A stretch of DNA of 47,325 nt from Bradyrhizobium sp. AT1 (GTDB lineage: Bacteria; Pseudomonadota; Alphaproteobacteria; Rhizobiales; Xanthobacteraceae), in contig NZ_JXDL01000001.1 of the NCBI RefSeq assembly GCF_001590795.1, positions 983,658 to 1,030,982 on the forward strand. Direction: 5' to 3'. Made by a program: the position numbers and the translations under genes. Every line of letters starts with the position of its first letter. The first letter of the stretch is position 1. A model generated the notes under the pieces. That model was not told where the DNA came from. It saw nothing but the letters and a program-made list of their open reading frames with translations, and ran no database searches. This document shows, piece by piece, positions 28,805 through 35,343 of this stretch.

Positions 28805-29218
28805 TCAAACACTGCAGCCTCCAGCATCGCCCATCTCCTTCTCATGCCTGCGCCACGGCCATCGTCCCTCGATCTCGATCTGAAGCGAGAAGCTCAGAAA
28901 CGTACGGATCACGATGATCAGTGCCAGGATGCCGAGCCGATCGAACGACGGCACGATCGCGACCATCCCGATGATGTCGGCGGCAATCAGGAATTCGAGG
29001 CCGAGCAGGATGCCGCGCCCAAGATTGGCGCGATAAGATCGAAACGCATCGGCAAGATCGCCGCGCCTCATATCGCTGATCGACCGGATCGTTGCGGCCA
29101 GCACTCCGCCGACGATGACCACCACGCCCAGCAGCTCGATGGTCGAGGCAGTCCAGTGCAGGCCATGCAGAACAAGATCCCGGATCTCGTCGCCGAAAAT
29201 CATCCCCGACGTCATCAT
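28805..29218 (-). CDS. DUF1622 family membrane protein
   Basis: The 137-residue protein has three membrane helices: about 23-45 (TASTIELLGVVVIVGGVLAATI), 66-88 and 94-112. YRANLGRGILLGLEFLIAADII is the DUF1622 signature. The function of the family is unknown. The start ATG overlaps the stop of the OpgC-like gene (ATGA), and a second ATG follows directly. The long open frame upstream is antisense-like and was not used. A gap of 118 bases separates it from the Met-rich gene. Confidence 0.88.
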   Translation of the reverse strand: MMTSGMIFGDEIRDLVLHGLHWTASTIELLGVVVIVGGVLAATIRSISDMRRGDLADAFRSYRANLGRGILLGLEFLIAADIIGMVAIVPSFDRLGILALIIVIRTFLSFSLQIEIEGRWPWRRHEKEMGDAGGCSV

Positions 29219-30483
29219 CCGCCCCCCTCCTCGGTCGCGCGGCTTCTGTCGACGTCCTTCGACCAGGTTCGGTAGTAGGCCACGATCGTCATGATCCAGA
29301 GACCGGCGGCACCGACCAGAAGCTGGGCCCACAATCCTTCGGATCCGGATTCGAGCACGAAATGGGCGACGAACGACAGGAAGAGGCCGACACAAAACAC
29401 CGACAGCGACTGCTGACCGCATCTGATCAGGGGCTGGAGCAAGCGTGACTTGAGACCGGGCCAATCGATTGGAATGAACGAGACGGCGATGAACACCAGG
29501 CTCGCCAGATGGACGACGCGATAAGGCCCGAGATTGGTCTTGTCATTCGGAATGAAAATGGCGCCGAGCGCGTCAGGGACATAGTCTCGCAATCCCGGAA
29601 CGCGCTCCGCCAATGTCATCGCGAGCGCAAACATCAGGAAGCCCGCGCTCAGGACAAACAGCGTGCGGGACGACAGCAGCCAGCGGCAGGCCGCGGCTCC
29701 TCCCAAAGCCAGCCAGGCGCCAAACACGAAGAGCAACTGCCAGGCGAACGGATTGAAGTACCAGACCCCGGCCGGATAAGCGGGCAGATTCCACCCGTAG
29801 TGACGGGCGGCGAGGTACAGACCGAGCGAGCTGATCATCACGGCATTACGCCAGCGCAGCATGAACCAGAGCACGGCGGGAAACGCGGCCATCAGCACGA
29901 TGTAGAGCGGCAGAACGTCGAGATTCAGCGGCTTGAACTTGAGGACCAGGCCTTGCGAGAGCGTCTCGACGGGAAAGTTCATCAACGGCGCGACGTTGAA
30001 CTGGTCCATCAGATGAACATCGTCGAAGCTGTGTGCGATGTAGTGCACGGCCGTGAGATAGACCAGGAACAGCAAGAGGTGAGCGACATAAAGCTGCCAC
30101 ACCCGCCGCAAAAGCCGGGTTGCGCCGATGACGAAGCCGCGCTCCATCATCATCGATCCGAACACGAACGTCGCGGTATATCCGGAGATCAGCACGAACA
30201 GATCGGCGCCATCGCTGAAGCCGTAGTTGCGCATCGTGAACCAGACGAGCGCAGAATCCGGAATGTGCCCGAGGAAGATCAGCCAGTTCGCCAGACCGCG
30301 AAACAGATCCAGGCGCAAATCGCGCCGCGGCTTGACCAGCACCGACCTGATTGTGATCGTCTCCCACAACCGGCGGCGCAGGACGAACGCAGCCCGCAAC
30401 GACCGAGCAGGTGCATGGATCATCTCGTCAGTCAAAGGCCCGTTCTCCATCTCGGCGGCCGATCTCTTTCGGATCGCGGTCAT
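29215..30483 (-). CDS. OpgC-like membrane acyltransferase
   Basis: The 422-residue protein has about ten membrane helices. RDLRLDLFRGLANWLIFLGHIP is the hallmark of the OpgC family, which adds succinyl groups to osmoregulated periplasmic (cyclic) glucans. LFVLISGYTATFVFG and QQSLSVFCVGLFLSF are further family stretches. The start is uncertain: ATG 30483 has only a weak ribosome site, and ATG 30450 is in frame. It heads the minus-strand gene run and is divergent from the PHHMG-repeat gene. Its ATG lies 57 bases from the centre of a perfect TTGA-N6-TCAA box. Rhizobia modify periplasmic glucans under low osmolarity and in symbiosis, but the link with the redox genes downstream is unexplained. 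Confidence 0.88.
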   Translation of the reverse strand: MTAIRKRSAAEMENGPLTDEMIHAPARSLRAAFVLRRRLWETITIRSVLVKPRRDLRLDLFRGLANWLIFLGHIPDSALVWFTMRNYGFSDGADLFVLISGYTATFVFGSMMMERGFVIGATRLLRRVWQLYVAHLLLFLVYLTAVHYIAHSFDDVHLMDQFNVAPLMNFPVETLSQGLVLKFKPLNLDVLPLYIVLMAAFPAVLWFMLRWRNAVMISSLGLYLAARHYGWNLPAYPAGVWYFNPFAWQLLFVFGAWLALGGAAACRWLLSSRTLFVLSAGFLMFALAMTLAERVPGLRDYVPDALGAIFIPNDKTNLGPYRVVHLASLVFIAVSFIPIDWPGLKSRLLQPLIRCGQQSLSVFCVGLFLSFVAHFVLESGSEGLWAQLLVGAAGLWIMTIVAYYRTWSKDVDRSRATEEGGG

Positions 30484-30533
30484 GTCGCCGCTTCATTCGC
30501 GCCGGCACGCTAGGTTGCGTCATTGATGCGAGT

Positions 30534-30547
30534 TTGACGGATATCAA
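30534..30547 (-). promoter_or_regulatory. FixK/FNR-type box upstream of the opgC-like gene
   Basis: TTGACGGATATCAA fits TTGA-N6-TCAA, the consensus for FixK2-type CRP/FNR regulators in Bradyrhizobium. The symmetry extends to 10-bp arms: GCGAGTTTGA at 30528-30537 and TCAAACTCGC at 30544-30553. If it acts at -41.5, transcription would begin near 30499, 16 bases before the ATG. Confidence 0.6.
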
Positions 30548-30802
30548 ACTCGCTCGACGCACCAGCCAAATCTTTTTGTAGTTCAATCGCGTAATGAATC
30601 ACGGCGCATGTCGTCCTCGGCCGGAACGGTTGTCGGTCGCGACATCCGTCATCCGGCTCGCAGACACGGCCGAAGGCTTTGCCTGCGGCCCGCAATCGCG
30701 CGCCACGCGCAAATATTTCTCTGTAAGAAGTTCGACGTTTCTCGTCCCCTGCAGCAACGCGACGATCCATGCAACGACGCAGGCGAGCGTGCGCGTCGAC
30801 AC

Positions 30803-30816
30803 TTGATCTCGCTCAA
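30803..30816 (+). promoter_or_regulatory. FixK/FNR-type box upstream of the PHHMG-repeat gene
   Basis: TTGATCTCGCTCAA again fits TTGA-N6-TCAA exactly. Its centre is 101 bases before the ATG at 30911. A class II position would put the start near 30851, leaving a leader of about 60 bases. No strong -10 is seen. Confidence 0.55.
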
Positions 30817-30910
30817 CTTACACAATCACGCTGCGGGCTTGGTTGCAGCTCGATCGAGCCACCGGGACTTGATTGACACCAACTCGCCGAAATCAACAGG
30901 AGAAACCAGA

Positions 30911-31165
30911 ATGAGTCACCGCAAGCTGATCGCCGCAGCCGCGATCATGTCGTTCGTTGCGTTGCCGGCCATGGCGCAGACGAGCACATCCGACGAGAAG
31001 AACGGCCACCACTATTCGGGCGGCCCGAAGACGGAGGTTCCGCACCACATGGGCAAGAAAGCGAACGACGGCGGATCGACCAACGGATCCGGAGGCAGCC
31101 ACCATTACGGCGGCGGACCGAAGACCGAAGTCCCGCACCACATGGGTCCGAAGAAGCCGCAATGA
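30911..31165 (+). CDS. Small exported protein with two His-rich PHHMG repeats
   Basis: The product has 84 residues. The signal peptide MSHRKLIAAAAIMSFVALPAMA is cleaved before QTSTS. Two 16-residue units, HHYSGGPKTEVPHHMG (33-48) and HHYGGGPKTEVPHHMG (64-79), differ at one residue but at seven further codons by synonymous change. The repeated protein motif is therefore old and under selection. The His pairs and the Met suggest periplasmic metal binding (Cu or Ni). AGGAG lies 8 bases before the ATG. No family was recognised. It is divergent from the redox cluster and shares its promoter region. Confidence 0.82.
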   Translation: MSHRKLIAAAAIMSFVALPAMAQTSTSDEKNGHHYSGGPKTEVPHHMGKKANDGGSTNGSGGSHHYGGGPKTEVPHHMGPKKPQ

Positions 31166-31231
31166 CGATCGTGCAGTGATCGCGCGGCTCGCCGCTGCCA
31201 TGGCGCCGAACTCAAACGGCGCTCAAACGAA

Positions 31232-31265
31232 ATCGCCCGGGAGTGGTCATCCACGCCCGGGCGAT
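31232..31265. terminator. Bidirectional hairpin terminator
   Basis: ATCGCCCGGG / CCCGGGCGAT pair perfectly, and GTGG/CCAC inside them extend the stem around a TCAT loop after a single mismatch. It lies between the convergent genes ending at 31165 and 31290. The minus-strand side continues into a T-containing tract. Confidence 0.7.
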
Positions 31266-31289
31266 ATCGATCTCTGAAAATCGTAAAAC

Positions 31290-32627
31290 CTAGTTCGGCA
31301 CCGCGGCCTTCGGCGCGGGCTTCGCCGCAACCGCGTTCGCGGTGACGCCGTGCAGGAAGTCATAGGCCGCATGCAAGGCCTTGTCGTCCTCCTCCTTCGG
31401 CGGGACGTAGGACTGCGATCCGGTCTGCTCGCCACCCTCGCCGGCCGACAGATGCCCGCGCATCTGGGATTCCGCCATGGTGTCCATCCGGCCCTTCAGC
31501 TCGGGCGGCACGTCCTGCAGGATCTCGATGTCGGGCGCGATACCCTGGGCCTGGATCGAGCGGCCCGACGGCGTGTAATAGCGCGCCGTGGTCAGCGCCA
31601 GCGCACCGTTGCCGGCGCCGAGCGGAATGATCGTCTGCACCGAGCCCTTGCCGAACGAGCGCGTGCCGATGATCGTCGCGCGCTTGTGGTCGTGCAGCGC
31701 GCCGGCGACGATCTCCGAGGCCGAAGCCGAGCCGCCATTGACCAGAACCACCAGCGGCTTGCCCTTGATGAGGTCGCCGCCATGCGCGGTGAAGCGCTGG
31801 GTCTCTTCCGGATTGCGGCCGCGGGTCGAGACGACCTCGCCGCGTTGCAGGAACGCGCTCGACACCGACACGGCCTGGTCGAGCAGTCCGCCGGGATTGT
31901 TGCGCAGGTCCACCACGTAGCCGACGAGCTTGTCCTGCGCGACGTCCTTGGAGATCGAGGCGATCGCCTTCTTCAGGCCGTCGGTGGTCTGCTCGTTGAA
32001 CGAGGTGATGCGGATATAGCCGATGTCGCCGTTCTCGACATGGAAGCGCACCGGGCGCACATGAATGATCTCGCGCTTGATCGCGACATCGAGCGGGGCG
32101 TCGGCGCCCTTGCGCACGATGGTGAGCTTGGTCTGGGTGTCGACCGGGCCCTTCATCTTGTTGACGGCCTGCTCGAGCGTCATGCCCTGCACGGCCTCGC
32201 CGTCGATCTTGCTGATGAGGTCGCCGGACATCAGGCCGGCCTTCGATGCCGGCGTATCGTCGATCGGCGAGACGACCTTGACGAGGCCCTCTTCCATCGT
32301 GACCTCGATGCCGAGGCCGCCGAACTCGCCGGAGGTGGTCTCCTGCATTTCGGTCCAGGCCTTCGCGTTCATGTAGCGCGAATGCGGATCGAGCGAGGTC
32401 ACCATGCCCGTGATCGCGCCCTCGACCAGCTTGGCGTTGTCGGGCTTCTCGACATAGCTCGCCTTCACGCGCTCGAACACTTCGCCGAACAGGTTGAGCT
32501 GGGAATAGGCGTCATTTGCGTTCGCCGCTGCCCGCGCCGCCCATACGCCGCCATGCGGGCTGGCCACCAGAAGGGTCAGACACGCTCCGGTGAGCGCGCC
32601 CAGAGGGAACAGCAGGGATTTCCGCAT
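31290..32627 (-). CDS. S41-family carboxy-terminal processing peptidase (CtpA-like)
   Basis: The 445-residue exported protease has an N-terminal signal or anchor (LLFPLGALTGACLTLLVASPHGGVWA). A PDZ domain spans about 100-180 (GEFGGLGIEVT, VVSPIDDTPASKAGLMSGDLISKIDGE). The catalytic S41 domain has the nucleophile S302 in GGSASASE and the general base K327 in GTRSFGKGSVQT, 25 residues apart as in the family. The C-terminus is Pro/Ala/Lys-rich. CtpA enzymes trim periplasmic proteins and affect envelope integrity. The more usual rhizobial ctpA neighbours are not here, so this may be a paralogue. Upstream lies a striking palindrome cluster (32683-32734). Confidence 0.95.
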   Translation of the reverse strand: MRKSLLFPLGALTGACLTLLVASPHGGVWAARAAANANDAYSQLNLFGEVFERVKASYVEKPDNAKLVEGAITGMVTSLDPHSRYMNAKAWTEMQETTSGEFGGLGIEVTMEEGLVKVVSPIDDTPASKAGLMSGDLISKIDGEAVQGMTLEQAVNKMKGPVDTQTKLTIVRKGADAPLDVAIKREIIHVRPVRFHVENGDIGYIRITSFNEQTTDGLKKAIASISKDVAQDKLVGYVVDLRNNPGGLLDQAVSVSSAFLQRGEVVSTRGRNPEETQRFTAHGGDLIKGKPLVVLVNGGSASASEIVAGALHDHKRATIIGTRSFGKGSVQTIIPLGAGNGALALTTARYYTPSGRSIQAQGIAPDIEILQDVPPELKGRMDTMAESQMRGHLSAGEGGEQTGSQSYVPPKEEDDKALHAAYDFLHGVTANAVAAKPAPKAAVPN

Positions 32628-32993
32628 GGTTAGGCTGGCCTTTTTGCTGGGCGGTTTGCTTTAAGCTCGTCTCTCGAGCCTTGTCTTGCAAGACTTAAGT
32701 CTTGCAAGACTTGGGAGTCTTTCAGACTTGGGAGGCGCCAGGCAATTGGCGATCCAGTCTGTTTCTCACAATACCATTCTGGTTTCTTCAAGGCCGGGAT
32801 GCCACGCCGACGGGTGCACCGCAGAAATCGCTTCGCCCGGACCTAAACTTTTGGCAACGTTGCAGGACTGGCCCACCCGCAAGGGGAATCATCGGCCGGA
32901 CCACGCCCTGCAGCTATGCGATTTTAGGATAGTTTTGGAGGGCTGGACGGGTTAGGCGATGGCATAAGGCTTCAAATTCTCGGGAGGATAACA
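32628..32993. other. Divergent promoter region between ctpA-like and FMN-oxidase genes
   Basis: These 366 bases contain no convincing gene. A TTG-initiated open frame at 32686-32955 has no protein-like character. The AGACTT/AAGTCT repeat cluster lies 56 bases upstream of the ctpA-like start, and GGGAGG serves the gene at 32994. Confidence 0.55.
32683..32734. repeat. 28-bp perfect palindrome followed by tandem direct repeats
   Basis: Positions 32683-32710 are identical to their reverse complement, with the axis in CTTAAG. The inner unit TCTTGCAAGA occurs twice within it. It continues into AGACTTGGGAG at 32707-32717 and again at 32724-32734, a 17-base period, with AGTCT/AGACT pairing between. 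This suggests a multimeric operator for one or both divergent genes. Confidence 0.75.
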
Positions 32994-34127
32994 ATGAACG
33001 AAGCACCCCGCATCCGGCCGGAACGGAACGTCGAGCTCGGCGCCAGCAACGAACCGTTCCAGAACCTGCACGAATTCATCCGGAAAGCGCGGGCCAACCT
33101 CAACCAGAACGCCTGGGACTACATCGTCGGCGCCGCCGAGACCGAAACCACGATGCGCCGCAACCGGATGGCGCTGGACGAGATCGCCTTCCGCCCGCGG
33201 GTGCTGCGCGACGTCCGCAAGGTCGACGGCTCGGTTCAGCAGTTCGGCCGCACCATGCGCCTGCCGGTGGTGCTCGCCCCCGTCGGCGCGCTCGAGATCT
33301 TCGATCCGGATGGCGCGGCGAGCGTTGCGCGCGGTGCCGGCACCTTCGGTGCGGCGCACATGCTGAGCTCGGTGTCCGAGCCGGGCCTGGAGAAGACCGC
33401 CGAGATGGCCCCCGATGCGCTCCGGCTCTACCAGCTCTATGTCCGCGGCGACGATGCCTTCGTCGCCGATGTCGTCAGCCGAAGCGAAAAGAACGGCTAT
33501 GCCGCGTTCTGTCTGACCGTCGACACCGCCCATTACAGCCGTCGCGAACGTGACATCGCCAAGCGCTATGTCCGCGAGAGCCGCCTGCGCGCCACCGGCG
33601 GCGATTTCCAGAAGGGCCTGGAGTGGCGGACGGTGAAGATGATCAAGGACAAGTCTAGGATTCCGCTGATCCTGAAGGGCATCGCCACCGCCGAGGATGC
33701 CCTGATCGCGGTCGATCACGGCGTCGAGTGGATCTACGTCTCCAACCATGGCGGCCGCCAGCTCGACCATGGCCGCGGCACCATGCATGTGCTGCCCGAG
33801 ATCGTCGAGGCCGTGAAGGGGCGCGCCAAGATCATGGTCGACGGCGGCATCTGTCGCGGCACCGACATCGTCAAGGCGGTCGCTGCAGGCGCAGACCTCG
33901 TCGGCATCGGCCGGCTGCAATGCTGGGCACTGGCGGCGGCCGGCGAAGCCGGCATCACGCGGATGCTGGAGCTCCTGGAGGACGAGGTACTGCGCTGCCT
34001 CGGCCTCCTGGGTGCCACCTCGTTTGCCGAGGTCGACAAATCCTGCCTGCATCCGGCGACCGCCACCAACGCCCCGAGCGTGTTCAGCGCATTCCCGCTG
34101 TTCGACCACGAGCCGTATCGCTACTAA
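32994..34127 (+). CDS. FMN-dependent alpha-hydroxy-acid oxidase/dehydrogenase (lactate oxidase family)
   Basis: The 377-residue TIM-barrel enzyme belongs to the L-lactate/glycolate oxidase family. AWDYIVGAAETETT starts the domain. LAPVGALEIFDPDG binds FMN. LTVDTAHYSRRERD, LILKGIATAEDA (K228), YVSNHGGRQLD with catalytic H252 and R255, MVDGGICRGTDIVKAVAAGADLVGIGR and the C-terminus complete the set. It oxidises a 2-hydroxy acid to the 2-oxo acid. Electron acceptor (oxygen, quinone or cytochrome) and substrate cannot be told. GGGAGG lies 8 bases before the ATG. The HAD hydrolase gene starts 14 bases after the stop, so the two form an operon. A glycolate/phosphoglycolate pair would be an attractive but unproven reading. 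Confidence 0.92.
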   Translation: MNEAPRIRPERNVELGASNEPFQNLHEFIRKARANLNQNAWDYIVGAAETETTMRRNRMALDEIAFRPRVLRDVRKVDGSVQQFGRTMRLPVVLAPVGALEIFDPDGAASVARGAGTFGAAHMLSSVSEPGLEKTAEMAPDALRLYQLYVRGDDAFVADVVSRSEKNGYAAFCLTVDTAHYSRRERDIAKRYVRESRLRATGGDFQKGLEWRTVKMIKDKSRIPLILKGIATAEDALIAVDHGVEWIYVSNHGGRQLDHGRGTMHVLPEIVEAVKGRAKIMVDGGICRGTDIVKAVAAGADLVGIGRLQCWALAAAGEAGITRMLELLEDEVLRCLGLLGATSFAEVDKSCLHPATATNAPSVFSAFPLFDHEPYRY

Positions 34128-34141
34128 GGAAAAGGACGAAC

Positions 34142-34765
34142 GTGACCCAGCTCTCTCCCGGCAGCGCGGATGCGCTTCTGTTCGATCTCGGGCGTGTGGT
34201 GCTCGACATCGACTTCTCCAAGGCGATCGCCTGCTGGGCGGGACATGCGGGTTGCAAGCCCGAAGCCATCGTCGCGCGCTTCGTACGCGAGGAGGAGTAT
34301 CGTCTTCACGAGGTCGGCAAGATCAGCGATGCAGATTATTTCGCCTCGCTACGTGCCTCGCTGGGAATCGGCATTTCGGACGCGCAGTTCCTGGAGGGCT
34401 GGAACGCGATCTTCGCCGGTGAGATGCCAGATATCTCCGAGCTGTTGCCGCGTGCTGCGAAACAGATGCCGCTCTACGCCTTCTCCAACACCAACCGGCC
34501 GCATGTCGACTATTTCTCTCGGGAATATGCCGATCTGCTCGGCCATTTCCGCGAGCTGTACTTGTCGTCCAGCATCGGTCTGCGCAAACCGGATGCGGAA
34601 GCTTTCGACCATGTCGTTGCGGCGATCGGCGTGCCGGCCGAGCGCATCGTGTTCTTCGACGACCTCGCCGAGAACATTGAGGGGGCACGGGCGCGGGGCT
34701 TGACCGCCGTGCATGTCACCTCGCCGCGCGACGTCGGAAATGCCTTGAAGGCCCTGGGCATCTGA
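34142..34765 (+). CDS. HAD superfamily hydrolase (YihX-like subfamily)
   Basis: The 207-residue protein starts with GTG at 34142, with AAGGAC upstream. Motif I reads LLFDLGRVVLD, with the nucleophile Asp but Gly in place of the second Asp, as in YihX-type sugar phosphatases. Motif II is YAFSNTN, the Lys motif is GLRKPDAEAF, and the acidic motif is IVFFDDLAENIEGARARG. HAD-IA members hydrolyse small phosphomonoesters in the cytosol. It is co-transcribed with the hydroxy-acid oxidase gene. Confidence 0.9.
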   Translation: MTQLSPGSADALLFDLGRVVLDIDFSKAIACWAGHAGCKPEAIVARFVREEEYRLHEVGKISDADYFASLRASLGIGISDAQFLEGWNAIFAGEMPDISELLPRAAKQMPLYAFSNTNRPHVDYFSREYADLLGHFRELYLSSSIGLRKPDAEAFDHVVAAIGVPAERIVFFDDLAENIEGARARGLTAVHVTSPRDVGNALKALGI

Positions 34766-34917
34766 AGTCAGTCCGTACCCGGACAGCGGGCCTCGAACTA
34801 AATTTGCGGAACTATGGAACCCAATCTCTTTGTGCATTTTTGTACAAAGTTCCGGGAACGGAATACCACCCTTCGGACTCATGACTCCGTTGGGACTTCT
34901 ACACCGGACGGAATGAC

Positions 34918-35124
34918 GTGCTGGGCAAAACCTATCTCACCAAGCAAGCCTCTCTCCTGCTTGAATTCGCAAGAACCACCTCGGATTCTGAACTCTCCGC
35001 CAAGCTGATCAGCAAGGCCGCCGACCTGAAGTCGCAGGCCGATCCGCTGCCCGACAAGGATCAAGGCCCCAAAGCACCCGACGTCGCACTGGACGACGGC
35101 TTCGGCCGATCGCGCGGGAGTTGA
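34918..35124 (+). CDS. Small hypothetical protein of a type common in Bradyrhizobium
   Basis: The product has 68 residues from a GTG start (GACGGAAT upstream). The first half is an amphipathic helix pair (KQASLLLEFARTTSDSELSAKLISKAADLKSQAD) and the rest is acidic and Pro-rich. The motif LLEFARTTSD...AKLIxKAADLKSQ is familiar to me from small Bradyrhizobium proteins without known function. It is soluble, with no signal or membrane segment. Confidence 0.6.
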   Translation: MLGKTYLTKQASLLLEFARTTSDSELSAKLISKAADLKSQADPLPDKDQGPKAPDVALDDGFGRSRGS

Positions 35125-35127
35125 CCG

Positions 35128-35220
35128 ATGCTGGCCGTGGCATTCGTCCTTCTGGTGCTCGCCATGGCCATCCTCATCCCGGTCTGTCTCGCCTTCCGGA
35201 TCATGCCGCGACGGACTTGA
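35128..35220 (+). CDS. Possible 30-residue single-span membrane peptide
   Basis: An ATG 3 bases after the previous stop begins an open frame of 30 residues: one hydrophobic helix (LAVAFVLLVLAMAILIPVCLAF) and a basic tail RIMPRRT. Close spacing to the gene upstream suggests translational coupling. There is no independent support, so it may be chance. Confidence 0.4.
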   Translation: MLAVAFVLLVLAMAILIPVCLAFRIMPRRT

Positions 35221-35343
35221 GCCGGCTCCTCCACTGCTGAGGCCACGCAGATAAATCACCCAGCCTGCTGCTTTGCCTCGCGCCCGCACTCGGATAGAAC
35301 TCTCGCCGGCCATTTACCGATGTGCTCAGCAGGAGTTTAGCCC

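Larger units (their letters stand above)
30484..30910. other. Divergent promoter region of the redox/metal cluster
   Basis: No gene was seen in these 427 bases. It contains two TTGA-N6-TCAA boxes, annotated separately: one near the minus-strand opgC-like gene and one in front of the plus-strand His-rich gene. AGGAG (30898-30902) serves the plus-strand gene. Confidence 0.6.

Noticed and set aside
27658..28917. 419-codon plus-strand open frame across the Met-rich gene
   Set aside because: It is antisense to an exported Met-rich protein with a good signal peptide and ribosome site.
32686..32955. 89-codon open frame between ctpA-like and oxidase genes
   Set aside because: It starts with TTG within the palindrome cluster, has no ribosome site and no protein-like pattern.
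34792..34860. LexA-like GAAC repeats upstream of the small protein gene
   Set aside because: The GAAC copies are not spaced by 7 bases, so they do not make an SOS box.
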